64,000 nucleotides of DNA from Cystobacter ferrugineus (GTDB taxonomy: Bacteria > Myxococcota > Myxococcia > Myxococcales > Myxococcaceae): the NCBI RefSeq assembly GCF_001887355.1, contig NZ_MPIN01000001.1, forward strand, positions 1,075,603 through 1,139,602, read 5' to 3'. A model generated the notes under the pieces. That model was not told the origin of the DNA and did no database searches. It saw only the letters and a list, made by a program, of their open reading frames with translations. This document shows, in pieces, positions 53,373 to 62,646 of the stretch. Each line of letters opens with the position of its first letter. Positions within the stretch are counted from its first letter, which is position 1. The position numbers were made by a program, and so were the translations under genes.

Positions 53373-54950
53373 CTAGCGGAAGTCCCACTTCTGGTTCGAG
53401 GTGCCGGTGCAGGTGTAGATGCTCAGCTTGGCGCCGTCGTTGGCGTTGAAGCCCTCGATGTCCACGCACTTGTCGGCCAGGTAGCTCACCAGGTCGCCCG
53501 CGGGGCTCAGCGTGAAGTCCTGGGCGCGGTTGCCATTGCAGTTGGCGAGCTGGATGCGGGTGCCGTTGGCCGTGGAGGCCCCGGACACGTCCATGCACTT
53601 GCCGCCGATCTTCAGCCGGGCACCGTCCCAGGTGAACTTCTGGGCGTTGGTGCCATTGCAGGTCCACATCTGGAGCTGGATGCCGTCGGAGAAGTTGCTG
53701 TTGGGCACGTCGATGCACTTGCCGTTCATCCGCGACACGAACGACTTGGCGCCGCCGCTGTTGCCGCCGCTCGTGACGAGCGAGAGGCCGTATTTGCTGA
53801 GGATGGGGTTGATGGGCTGGAAGAACGTCTGGGGAGCGCTGCTGGCGCAGCCGCCCGCGATGCCCGAGGTCACGCCCTGCGCCTGGTTGCCGGAGATGAC
53901 CGAGCCACCCGAGTCGCCGGGATCGGCGCACGCATTGGTCTTGGACAGACCATAGACGGGGCCATCGGAGTAGTTGACGGTGATGTTCGTGGCCTGGAGC
54001 GTTCCACACCGCCAGCCCGTCGTGTTGCCGGAGCGGCAGATGGACGCGCCAATGCCCGCCGCGTTGGAGCCCTGAACGAGGACGTGCGCGTTGGCGTAGT
54101 TGTACACCCAGGGCTGCGGCGTCCACGAGCCGTTGGTGGCCACCCACGCGAAGTCATTGCCGGGCCAGACCGAGGCGCGGACGGTGCCCATGGACTGCCA
54201 GTTGAAGCCGAGGGTGGGGGTGCCCGCGCTGCCACAGTGTCCCGCGGTGACGAAGCCCCCGTTCACGGAGAAGCCCACCGAGCACGCGGCATAGGAGCCA
54301 CCAGCCCCGGTGCCGGTGAAGTAGACCTCGCCGCCGCGCACGTCGAACGCCGGGCGCGGAGCCTGGGTGGAGTGCTCCACGCGGATGGCCCCCTCCTTGG
54401 CGCCGCTGCTCAGGGCGACGAAGGACTGGGCGCGCGAGGCCGTCAGGCTCGTGGCGCTCTCGGCCTGCACGACGACGCTGTTGGTGGCGACGTCCACGTA
54501 CCAGGAGTGGACGGAGGCAGGCGCGTTGTGGGCGTTGCGGTTCAGCTCCTCCATGACCTGGTCCAGCCGCGCCTTGCTGTGCTTGACGAGCCGGGGCTCG
54601 GCTCCGGCGCGGCGAACGCGCTCGGCGCTGGCCTCATCGGTGACACCGACGATGAGCCGGGTGCCCTCCTCGTTCAACCAGGCTCCACCGAAGCGCTCTC
54701 CCAACTGCTCGCGCAGACCCCGCTCCAGGGAGGGCGCCTTCGCCTCGAAGTCCAGCCGGCGCAGCAACTGCTCCTCGCTGCCCTTCAGGTCCCGACGCAT
54801 CGCGTTGAGGAGATCCGGCGACACGTCCGGCGCGGTCACGCTCTTGCCGGGGGACGCTGCCTCGGCAGTGGCTGGCAATGCATTCACGGTGGCGATGGTG
54901 GCGAACAACGCCGTCGCGGTGGAGAGCGCGTTGAGCTTCGTATTCTTCAT
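53373..54950 (-). CDS. Alpha-lytic-type serine protease with ricin-type lectin domain
   Basis: 525 residues. Signal peptide to about ATAEA (30); prosegment (about 40-200) like the folding catalyst of alpha-lytic protease (GAWLNEEGTRLIVGVTDEAS, VHSWYVDVATNSVVVQ). Mature chymotrypsin-fold protease (about 200-385) with the complete triad: His in FVTAGHCG, Asp in PGNDFAW, Ser in DPGDSGGSVISG. A ricin B-type QxW lectin (about 395-525) with three repeats (e.g. GKCIDVPNSN, DKCVDIEGFN) binds sugars. Likely a lytic, extracellular protease targeting bacterial or fungal walls. The 3' end converges on 53338. Confidence 0.95.
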   Translation of the reverse strand: MKNTKLNALSTATALFATIATVNALPATAEAASPGKSVTAPDVSPDLLNAMRRDLKGSEEQLLRRLDFEAKAPSLERGLREQLGERFGGAWLNEEGTRLIVGVTDEASAERVRRAGAEPRLVKHSKARLDQVMEELNRNAHNAPASVHSWYVDVATNSVVVQAESATSLTASRAQSFVALSSGAKEGAIRVEHSTQAPRPAFDVRGGEVYFTGTGAGGSYAACSVGFSVNGGFVTAGHCGSAGTPTLGFNWQSMGTVRASVWPGNDFAWVATNGSWTPQPWVYNYANAHVLVQGSNAAGIGASICRSGNTTGWRCGTLQATNITVNYSDGPVYGLSKTNACADPGDSGGSVISGNQAQGVTSGIAGGCASSAPQTFFQPINPILSKYGLSLVTSGGNSGGAKSFVSRMNGKCIDVPNSNFSDGIQLQMWTCNGTNAQKFTWDGARLKIGGKCMDVSGASTANGTRIQLANCNGNRAQDFTLSPAGDLVSYLADKCVDIEGFNANDGAKLSIYTCTGTSNQKWDFR

Positions 54951-55223
54951 GTCTGTCTTTCTCTTCGCGTGAAGCCGCCTCGACCGCGCCGTTGACGCGG
55001 CGCAGGGTGAGGGGCAGGACTGTGATTGACTATGATTCAATCAACCCGGGTTTAGCAAGTGGAACTCACAAGGCCGGGAAAGTTCCTAATACCCAGCTTC
55101 CGAGAACTGTCTGCTGGACGCCGTCAGCAACCGGGGCGGATTAACCCGAAAAAAAGCAACTTTATCTCCGCTCCTCCGAAAACGGGGATGCGGGAAATCC
55201 CGACCAAAGCAGAGGAGCCCTCT

Positions 55224-56648
55224 TTGACCTACATCCCTTACCCCCTCCGTAGATTGACTGTGGGGGCCGTCCTCTCCACGGTGGTGGCGTGCTCCGGAGC
55301 GCCGGACGCACTCTCCGAGCAGCCCCTGGACACCCAGGAGCAGGCCGCGCTCGCCACCCGGGTCGTTGGCTACTTCCCGACCTGGAATGGCAACGTCAAT
55401 GACATCCAGTATGGCAACCTCACCCACATCAACTACGCCTTCATCCTGCCCACCGCGCAGGGAGGGCTCACGGGGTTGAGCAGCGGAGACAGCCGGCTCA
55501 AGTCCCTGGTCCAGACGGCGCACTCGCGGGGCGTCAAGGTGCTCATCGCGGTGGGCGGCTGGAACGACGGAAACGATTCCGGCTTCGAGCAGCTCGCCGC
55601 CAATGCCTCGACCCGGACGGCCTTCGTCAACAACCTGGTCAACTTCGTGACGCAGGCGGGGCTGGATGGCGTTGATATCGATTGGGAGTACCCGGATCCG
55701 GGGAACTCGGCCACGAACTACGGCCTGCTGATGAAGGAGCTGTCCGCCGCGATGCACAGCCGCGGCAAGCTGCTCACCGCGGCGGTCGTGGCCAACGGGT
55801 ACACGGGCGGAGGCATCCCCACGGCGACCTTCGCCGACGTGGACTTCCTCAACATCATGGCCTACGACGGGGGCCATCCGCACTCGACGTACAACTATGC
55901 CGTCCAGTCCCTGGATTACTGGCTCGGCCGCGGTCTGCCCAAGGACAAGGCGGTGCTCGGCGTGCCGTTCTACGGCCGCTCGCCCTCCTCGTACGTGGGC
56001 TATGCCGCGCTGGTGGCCCGGGACTCCCAGGCGCCCTACAAGGACAATGTGGGTGACGTCTATTACAACGGCATCGCCACCATCCAGGCGAAGTCCAAGC
56101 TCGCGCTGCAGCGCGGCGGCGGCGTGATGATCTGGGACATCTCCGATGACGCCAAGGGCAGCGCCTCGCTGCTGACGGCCATCGCCCAGGCGGTGGGTGG
56201 CACCACGCCCCCGCCCTCGGGCAACCTGCTGGACAACCCCAGCTTCGAGTCCGGCCTGACGGGCTGGAACTCCGAGTGGCACAGCCCGGCGCTGGCTCAC
56301 AAGGTGGACACCGACTACCCCTACGCGGGTGCCTCCAAGCTCACGCACTACGCGTCGACGGCCTACCAGCAGGTGTCGGGCCAGTCGAAGAGCGTGGCCA
56401 ATGGCACCTACCGCGCCAGCGTGTGGGCCCGCTCCAGCGGCGGCCAGAAGGTGCTGCGCCTGTATGCGAAGAACTACGGCGGGGCCGAGGTGACGGCGGA
56501 GATCGGCTCCGGCGCCGTCACGGGCTATACGCAGTACATCATCAACAACATCCCCGTCACCAACGGCAGCATCGAGGTGGGTGTCTACAGCGACGCGAAC
56601 GCGCAGAACTGGGCGGCCTTCGACCAGTTCGAACTCGTCAAGCAGTGA
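55224..56648 (+). CDS. GH18 chitinase with C-terminal carbohydrate-binding module
   Basis: 474 residues from a TTG start, chosen because AGAGGAG sits six bases upstream and it begins a lipoprotein-like signal (MTYIPYPLRR, then TVGAVLSTVVAC). An ATG at 55188 would add 12 residues that weaken the signal. GH18 catalytic domain (about 50-325) with the strand-4 signature DGVDIDWEYP (catalytic Glu) and SxGG-like IAVGGWN, NIMAYDGG. A C-terminal module (about 332-474) is nearly identical to that in the next gene. It hydrolyses chitin by a substrate-assisted mechanism. A hairpin follows it. Confidence 0.9.
   Translation: MTYIPYPLRRLTVGAVLSTVVACSGAPDALSEQPLDTQEQAALATRVVGYFPTWNGNVNDIQYGNLTHINYAFILPTAQGGLTGLSSGDSRLKSLVQTAHSRGVKVLIAVGGWNDGNDSGFEQLAANASTRTAFVNNLVNFVTQAGLDGVDIDWEYPDPGNSATNYGLLMKELSAAMHSRGKLLTAAVVANGYTGGGIPTATFADVDFLNIMAYDGGHPHSTYNYAVQSLDYWLGRGLPKDKAVLGVPFYGRSPSSYVGYAALVARDSQAPYKDNVGDVYYNGIATIQAKSKLALQRGGGVMIWDISDDAKGSASLLTAIAQAVGGTTPPPSGNLLDNPSFESGLTGWNSEWHSPALAHKVDTDYPYAGASKLTHYASTAYQQVSGQSKSVANGTYRASVWARSSGGQKVLRLYAKNYGGAEVTAEIGSGAVTGYTQYIINNIPVTNGSIEVGVYSDANAQNWAAFDQFELVKQ
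56221..56648 (+). repeat. Duplicated 3' module, copy in chitinase
   Basis: The last roughly 430 bases of the GH18 gene match the last part of the GH30 gene very closely in protein and DNA; positions 56491-56554 are identical to 58463-58526 (64 bases), including synonymous positions. The coded module begins NLL(D/A)NPxFE, and ends DQFELVKQ. A recent duplication or gene conversion is the simplest explanation. Confidence 0.85.
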
Positions 56649-56660
56649 GCCCCCGCGGTT

Positions 56661-56685
56661 CCCGGTGCCTCGGCGAGGCACCGGG
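56661..56685. terminator. GC-rich hairpin between GH18 and GH30 genes
   Basis: A nearly perfect 25-base palindrome (CCCGGTGCCTCG, one base, CGAGGCACCGGG) starting 13 bases after the GH18 stop codon. No T-run follows. It can stop or slow transcription, or protect the 3' end. Confidence 0.5.
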
Positions 56686-56721
56686 GCGCGTCCCGTCGCC
56701 TGAACACGAAAGAACCAAGAC

Positions 56722-58620
56722 ATGGCATTGCCCACCTCATGGAAGCGCTTGACGACGTCCGCCCTGGCACTCGGGGCGCTCGCGATGGGAACGGCCGCTT
56801 CGGCCGCGCCCTCCGCGCAGGTCATCTGGAGTTCGGAGAAGAACCCGGGTGATGGCGCCTGGTTCAACGGCCCCCTGTCCATTCCCTACGCGCTGAGCCC
56901 GCAGGCGAACATCGCCCTGACGAGCCCGACCACCACCTCGGCCACCACGCTGGCGGTGGATCCCTCGGTGCAGTTCCAGACGATGCTGGGCATTGGCACG
57001 TCGCTGGAGGAGTCGACGGTCTTCAACCTGTCGCGCATGTCCCAGGCGAAGCGGACCGAGGTCCTGAAGAAGCTGCTCGATCCGGCCACCGGGGCGGGCA
57101 TGAACCTGCTGCGCATCACCTTCGGCACGTCTGACTTCACCGGCCGCCAGTTCTACACCTACGACGACCGGCCCGCGGGACAGACCGACCCGAGCCTGAC
57201 GTACTTCTCCATCCAGAAGGACATCGACTACAACATCATCTCCACCATCAAGCAGGCGCTGGCGGTCAACCCGAACCTGAAGATCTTCGCGAGCCCGTGG
57301 AGCCCGCCCGCCTGGATGAAGGACAACGGCAGCCTCATCGGCGGCAAGCTGCTGTCCCAGTACATCCCGACCCTGGCGACGTACTACCGCAAGGCCATCC
57401 AGGCCTACCAGGCGCAGGGCATTCCCATCTACGCGCTCACCGTCCAGAACGAGCCCCTGTACCAGGCGCCGGACTACCCCAGCGCCTCGGTGGATTCGAC
57501 CCAGGCGCGCCAGCTCATCGTCGCCCTGAAGAACGAGCTGAACGCGAACGGCTTGAGCACCCGCATCTGGGCGTATGACCACAACTTCGACTCGGCGTTG
57601 GCCTATGTGACGCCCACCCTGAACGATGCCGCCGGGAACGCGGCGACGGACGGCGTGGCGTTCCACGACTACGCGGGCGACCCCAGCAGCATGACCCAGG
57701 TGCGCAACGCCTGGCCTGGCAAGAACATCATGATGACCGAGCGCTCGGTCTGGGGCACGAGCGGAGCGGACCGGATGGCGCAGTACTTCCGCAACTGGGC
57801 CGCGGGCTACAACGGCTGGGTGACGATGTTGGACAGCAACATCCAGCCGGAGAAGTGGACCGGGACGCCCGGCCCCACGATGCTCATCCAGAGCGCCTCC
57901 TCCTACGACAACTACTGGGCCCTCCCCGAGGTCTACCTGATCGGCCAGTACTCCAAGTACGTGAAGGCGGGCGCCAGGCGTATCTCCAGCACCTACGGCT
58001 CGGCCAGCACGGTGACGAACGTGTCCTTCCTCAACCCGGACAACACCATCGTCTCCGTGGTCATCAACCAGACCGCCTCCAGCCAGCGCTTCAAGCTCGC
58101 GTCCGAGGGCTGGGAGCTGCTCGCCACGCTGCCGGCGAAGACCGTGGGCACCTATGTGTGGAAGCGCGAGGGCGCTCCCACCGCGACGAACCTGCTCGCC
58201 AACCCCGGCTTCGAGGCGGACGGCACCCTGTCGGGCTGGAACGCCGAGTGGCACAGCGCCGAGCTGGCGCACAAGGTGGACACGGACTACCCGTACACGG
58301 GCAACTACAAGCTCACGCACTACTCGGCGGCCGCCTACCAGCAGATCTCGGGCCAGACGAAGAGCGTGGCCAATGGCACCTACCGGGCCAGCGTGTGGGT
58401 CCGCTCCAGCGGCGGCCAGCGCGCGCTGCGCCTGTACGCGAAGGGCTACGGCGGGGCCGAGCTGACGGCGGAGATCGGCTCCGGCGCCGTCACGGGCTAT
58501 ACGCAGTACATCATCAACAACATCCCGGTCACCAACGGCACCATCGAGGTGGGCGTCTACAGCGACGCGAACGCGCAGAACTGGGCGGCCTTCGACCAGT
58601 TCGAGCTCGTCAAGCAGTAG
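56722..58620 (+). CDS. GH30 glucanase with C-terminal carbohydrate-binding module
   Basis: 632 residues. A Sec signal ends near ASA (28). GH30 catalytic domain (about 50-490): PWSPPAWMKDNG, VQNEPLYQ with acid/base Glu, and MTERSVWG with nucleophile Glu, then the beta-sandwich side domain typical of GH30. The group resembles endo-beta-1,6-glucanases and glucosylceramidases; beta-1,6-glucan in fungal walls would match the chitinase next to it. Residues about 490-632 are the module shared with the chitinase. Same strand, 73 bases downstream. Confidence 0.93.
   Translation: MALPTSWKRLTTSALALGALAMGTAASAAPSAQVIWSSEKNPGDGAWFNGPLSIPYALSPQANIALTSPTTTSATTLAVDPSVQFQTMLGIGTSLEESTVFNLSRMSQAKRTEVLKKLLDPATGAGMNLLRITFGTSDFTGRQFYTYDDRPAGQTDPSLTYFSIQKDIDYNIISTIKQALAVNPNLKIFASPWSPPAWMKDNGSLIGGKLLSQYIPTLATYYRKAIQAYQAQGIPIYALTVQNEPLYQAPDYPSASVDSTQARQLIVALKNELNANGLSTRIWAYDHNFDSALAYVTPTLNDAAGNAATDGVAFHDYAGDPSSMTQVRNAWPGKNIMMTERSVWGTSGADRMAQYFRNWAAGYNGWVTMLDSNIQPEKWTGTPGPTMLIQSASSYDNYWALPEVYLIGQYSKYVKAGARRISSTYGSASTVTNVSFLNPDNTIVSVVINQTASSQRFKLASEGWELLATLPAKTVGTYVWKREGAPTATNLLANPGFEADGTLSGWNAEWHSAELAHKVDTDYPYTGNYKLTHYSAAAYQQISGQTKSVANGTYRASVWVRSSGGQRALRLYAKGYGGAELTAEIGSGAVTGYTQYIINNIPVTNGTIEVGVYSDANAQNWAAFDQFELVKQ
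58192..58620 (+). repeat. Duplicated 3' module, copy in GH30 glucanase
   Basis: Partner of the copy at 56221-56648. The two proteins differ at few positions (e.g. WARSSGGQKVL against WVRSSGGQRAL), and the stop codons differ (TGA and TAG), so the homologous region ends with the coding region. Confidence 0.85.
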
Positions 58621-58684
58621 CGGGCAACGTCGTGACGCGCGAGGAACTCCCGGGCTGGCGGTAGTCAAGCGTTCCCGGGTGAAG

Positions 58685-58733
58685 AGGAGGGGCCTCGCCC
58701 GCTCTCCGGGGAGGCCAGGGCGCGACCCCTCCT
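58685..58733 (+). terminator. Stem-loop after GH30 gene
   Basis: AGGAGGGG (58685-58692) pairs with CCCCTCCT (58726-58733), with an inner stem GGCCTC/GAGGCC. It lies about 65 bases after the GH30 stop and before the SNF2 gene. No T-run, so termination is only likely. Confidence 0.4.
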
Positions 58734-58782
58734 GTCGGAATTGGCAGCCGGGCACCCGCCACGCGGTTAGAGTCCGCCGCCC

Positions 58783-61700
58783 ATGTCGCTGTCCACGTTG
58801 CTGACCGCCGACTCCCTCCGCGCGGCCTCGGGAAGTGCCTTCCCCTCCGGTGAGGCGTCCTGGCGCGAGGGGCGGGTCCTCTCCTGTGCCCTCGAGAACG
58901 ACGCCCTCGAGGGGCTCGTCCGGGGACGGGAGACGTACCGCGTCCGGCTCACGGTCTCGGGGGGCGCGCTCGTGTCCCGCTGTGCATGCCCGGCGCGTGA
59001 CGCGGTCTGCGAGCATGCCATAGCCCTCGGGCTGTCTTTTCTCTCCCAGGGCCCTGCCCCGGCCGAGCCGCCCGAGGGGCCCTTCGCGACGCGCGCGGAC
59101 CTGGAGCGCTGGGCGGACGCGCACCATGTCCGGCACGCGCTCGCGGTCTCCGTGTCCGTGCTCGTGGCGGAGCTGCCCCTCAATGAGGCGCGGCGCAATG
59201 GACTCCTGCACGCCCTCAATGGGCTCGCCCTGCGCGATGTGGGCTCGCGCGAGGGGGCCCTGCGCTACGTGGGCGCGCGCGGCAGTGGCCTGGAGACGGC
59301 GATCACCGAGGCGGCGTGGGCCTACCTGCTCCAGGAAGCGGATTCGGTGCGGCAGGCGCTCTCCGAGGAATCGGCCCGGGGCGGAGCGCACGCGGACGCC
59401 GCGCTCGCGCCGTTGTGGACGCGCCTGCTCGAGGTGCGCCGCTCGCTCCGGGCCCAGTCCTTTCCGCGCTCCCGCGAGCGCCGGGCCTCGGCGACCTGGG
59501 GCTTCGACGCGGCGACGTGCTCGCTCACCTGGAAGGAGCGGGACCGGGTCGTCCGCTCCGGGCCGGATTACGGCACCGTCGGCGTCTCCACCCGGTTGAC
59601 GTTTCCCGGTGGTGGCGAGGGCCGCGTGGAGTGTAGCTGCGCGGCCCGGCAACGCGGCTGCGCCCACGCGCTCGCGCTCGTCGATACCGTGCTCGACGTC
59701 CTGGCCGAGCCCTCCCGGGCCCCCGAGGCGCGGAGGATCGCCGAGGAACTCCTCCAGCCGGCCTGGGCCCGCGCGTTGAAGGACCTCGAGCTGCTCGAGA
59801 CGGAGGCGGCCAGGCCCCGCACGGTAATCGAGGTGTGGTGGTGCATCGAGCATGAGCTGGGCGTGCTGACGGTGTCGCCCCTGGTGAAGAAGCAGACGCG
59901 CAAGGGCTCCTGGAGCACCGGCGCGCGGATGACGGCGGCCCGGCTGCTCGAGGAGCATCGCGAGCTGCTCTCCGAGGTGGATCTCCGGGTCGCCGAGCAC
60001 CTCGCCTCCTGGGCTCCGGCGTCACGCGCGGCCGGGACCTACCCCTCGCGGGCCTTTCTCGCGCTCGTCGGACATCCGCGGGTCTCGCTCGAGCTTCGTC
60101 CCGATGAGCCGCTCGAGATGAAGCGGGTGCGGCTCGGCTTCACCGCGCTCTCCGCCGCGGACCACATCCGCCTGGAGCCCTCCGTCGAAGGCGAGCGTCT
60201 CAATCCCAAGACACTGGGGGCGCTCCTGCGTGCGTTCGCCCCGGGCGAGCCGCTGTTCCTCGCCGAGGAGGAGCGGGGCCGGTTCCTGCTCATCGACGTG
60301 AACGAGGAGGCGCGGCAGCTCTGGCATGTGCTCGACAAGCACGGGGACCAGTTTCCCCCCGAGAGCCACGAGCAGCTGCTCGAGCGGCTGTCTCGTCTGG
60401 AGACACGGCTGCCCCTCGTCGTCCCGCCCTCGCTCAAGGGGCGCGAGTACTCGACGGACATGGTTACCGTCGTCCGCCTGCGCCTGCTGCCCGATGTGTC
60501 ACTCGAGATGGATCTGCTCGTGCGGCCCGGTCCGGGCGCGCCGCTGTACCCTCCCGGTGTGGGCCCGCGGGATGTGCTGCTCTTGCGTCACGGGGAGCGC
60601 GGCTATGTGCGCCGCCACCTGCTGTCCGAGGAGGAGCGTGCCCGCGCGGCGCTCGTACCCCTTCCCCTCGACGGCGCCGAGGAGGGGCCACCCTTCTGCT
60701 TCCGGTTGAAGGACACGGAGTCGGCGCTGCGGCTCGTCGTCGCGTTGCAGCGGCCCCAGGAGGGGCTTGAGGTCGAATGGGTCGACGTGCGGCCCGTCAT
60801 CACCTCGTCCGCGGGCCCTGAATTCCTGAAGATGCGCGTCGAGCGCAAGAGGGATTGGTTTGGTGTCTCTGGTGAGCTGAAGGTGGAGGCAGGGAGGATC
60901 GAGCTGGCGGTACTCCTGGACGCGGCCCGGAGGCAGAAGCGCTTCGTGCGCGTGGATGCCAACCAGTGGGTCGAGCTCAGCGACATCTTGATACAGCGAT
61001 TGCAGGGGGTGGCGGATCACGCCTTCCTCGGGAAGAATCGCGTGGAGTTGTCTCCTGGAGCGGTTCCCGCCATCAGCGCGCTGTTCGACGCGGGCGCCGA
61101 GATCGATGCCGCGCCCGCGTGGCGGTTGTTGACGGAGCGACTCGCCGCATCGCTGTCGCTCAAGCCGAAGCCTCCCGCCTCGCTGAGAGCCACGCTGCGC
61201 GATTACCAGGTGGAGGGCCATGCATGGCTCAGCCGGGTGGCGGCCTGGGGCGCCGGCGCATGCCTCGCGGATGACATGGGCTTGGGGAAGACCGTGCAGG
61301 CGCTCGCGGTGTTGTTGGATCGTTCGCGGCTCGGTCCTGCCCTCGTCCTCGTGCCCACCTTGGTGGCCTTCAACTGGGTGCAGGAGATCCATCGCTTCGC
61401 GCCGGGCCTGCGCCCCGTGCTCTATGCCGAGCAGGCGGAGCGCGTGAAGTGCCTGGCGAAGCTCAAGAAGAACGACGTGCTCATCGTGAGTTATGGCCTG
61501 CTGGTGCGCGATGTGGCGAGTCTCGGCGCGGTGCAGTTCGCGACGCTCGTGATCGATGAGGCGCAAGCGTTGAAGAACCCGAACACCCGGCGGGCCCGCG
61601 CCGCGCGGCAGTTGAACGCGGGCTTTCGCATCGCCCTGTCGGGCACGCCCCTGGAGAATCACATGGGCGAGCTGTGGAGCCTCTTCACGATCGTCTTCCC

Positions 61701-62631
61701 GGGTTTGCTCGGCAGTTGGGCGCAGTTCCGTGAGCGCTTCGCCGGGCGCATCGAGCGGGGCAAGGATCCCGAGGCGAACGCGGCCCTCTCGCGGGTGATC
61801 AGTCCCTTCCTGCTGCGGCGCACCAAGCGCGAGGTAGCGCGGGAGCTGCCGCCGCGCATGGAGATCCAGGTGACCGTGGCGCTCTCCGGGGAGGAATGGA
61901 CGCTGTACGAGGACGCCCGGCTCGCGGCGGTGGCGGAGGTGAGCATTCAGGGCGAGGGCATTCGCAACGAGCAGCAGCGCTTCCAGGTGCTCGCGGCGCT
62001 CACGCGGTTGCGGTTGCTCGCCGCGCATCCGCGGCTCTACGACGGGCAGTCGGCCATTTCATCCTCCAAGATGCGGCGTCTGCTCGAGTTGCTGGAGGAA
62101 CTGCGGAGCGAGGGCCACCGGGCGCTGGTGTTCAGCCAGTTCACCTCGCACCTGGAGCTCGTCCGCGAGGAATTGGATCGCGCGGGGTTCACCTACCAGT
62201 ACCTGGATGGGTCGACACCCGCGGCGATGCGGGCGAAGCGGATCCAGGCGTTCCAGGACGGAGAAGGTGAGCTGTTCCTGATCTCCCTCAAGGCGGGCGG
62301 CACGGGCATCAACCTCACCGCCGCCGACTATGTCATCCACCTGGAGCCCTGGTGGAATCCGGCGGTCGAGGATCAGGCGACGGATCGCGCCCACCGCATC
62401 GGGCAGACGCGGCCGGTGACGGTGTACCGGCTGGTCGCCCGTGGCACCATCGAGGAGCAGATCCTCTCGCTCCATGCGCACAAGCGGGCCCTCGTGGCGG
62501 GGGTGCTCGAGGGGACGAACGTCGCGGCCCGGTTGACCACCCAGGATCTCCTCGCGCTGCTGGAGGGGAGCGGTTCTCCTCGCGGTGAAGACGACGACGA
62601 GGAAGAGCCGCGCGCCCGGACGATGCACTGA
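58783..62631 (+). CDS. SWIM-domain SNF2-family ATPase
   Basis: 1282 residues. Two SWIM-type zinc motifs: SRCACPARDAVCEHAIAL near residue 68-85 and VECSCAARQRGCAHALAL near 285-302. The C-terminal half is a full Snf2/HepA motor: LADDMGLGKTVQ (Walker A), DEAQ (motif II), SGTPLENHMGELWSLF (motif III), FSQFTSHLE (IV) and HRIGQTRPVTVYRL (VI). Such proteins remodel DNA-bound complexes or help transcription. The central part (about 310-790) has no named domain. It stands alone and is preceded by a hairpin. Length and layout match the bacterial SWIM-SNF2 group. Confidence 0.92.
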   Translation: MSLSTLLTADSLRAASGSAFPSGEASWREGRVLSCALENDALEGLVRGRETYRVRLTVSGGALVSRCACPARDAVCEHAIALGLSFLSQGPAPAEPPEGPFATRADLERWADAHHVRHALAVSVSVLVAELPLNEARRNGLLHALNGLALRDVGSREGALRYVGARGSGLETAITEAAWAYLLQEADSVRQALSEESARGGAHADAALAPLWTRLLEVRRSLRAQSFPRSRERRASATWGFDAATCSLTWKERDRVVRSGPDYGTVGVSTRLTFPGGGEGRVECSCAARQRGCAHALALVDTVLDVLAEPSRAPEARRIAEELLQPAWARALKDLELLETEAARPRTVIEVWWCIEHELGVLTVSPLVKKQTRKGSWSTGARMTAARLLEEHRELLSEVDLRVAEHLASWAPASRAAGTYPSRAFLALVGHPRVSLELRPDEPLEMKRVRLGFTALSAADHIRLEPSVEGERLNPKTLGALLRAFAPGEPLFLAEEERGRFLLIDVNEEARQLWHVLDKHGDQFPPESHEQLLERLSRLETRLPLVVPPSLKGREYSTDMVTVVRLRLLPDVSLEMDLLVRPGPGAPLYPPGVGPRDVLLLRHGERGYVRRHLLSEEERARAALVPLPLDGAEEGPPFCFRLKDTESALRLVVALQRPQEGLEVEWVDVRPVITSSAGPEFLKMRVERKRDWFGVSGELKVEAGRIELAVLLDAARRQKRFVRVDANQWVELSDILIQRLQGVADHAFLGKNRVELSPGAVPAISALFDAGAEIDAAPAWRLLTERLAASLSLKPKPPASLRATLRDYQVEGHAWLSRVAAWGAGACLADDMGLGKTVQALAVLLDRSRLGPALVLVPTLVAFNWVQEIHRFAPGLRPVLYAEQAERVKCLAKLKKNDVLIVSYGLLVRDVASLGAVQFATLVIDEAQALKNPNTRRARAARQLNAGFRIALSGTPLENHMGELWSLFTIVFPGLLGSWAQFRERFAGRIERGKDPEANAALSRVISPFLLRRTKREVARELPPRMEIQVTVALSGEEWTLYEDARLAAVAEVSIQGEGIRNEQQRFQVLAALTRLRLLAAHPRLYDGQSAISSSKMRRLLELLEELRSEGHRALVFSQFTSHLELVREELDRAGFTYQYLDGSTPAAMRAKRIQAFQDGEGELFLISLKAGGTGINLTAADYVIHLEPWWNPAVEDQATDRAHRIGQTRPVTVYRLVARGTIEEQILSLHAHKRALVAGVLEGTNVAARLTTQDLLALLEGSGSPRGEDDDEEEPRARTMH

Positions 62632-62646
62632 CTCCCCCCGCGGGGC

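Noticed and set aside
56737..60000. A 1087-codon leftward open frame across the GH30 and SNF2 genes
   Set aside because: It is antisense to two genes with clear catalytic motifs. In DNA this GC-rich the complementary frame stays open by chance; its translation is Arg/Gly/Leu-rich without domains.
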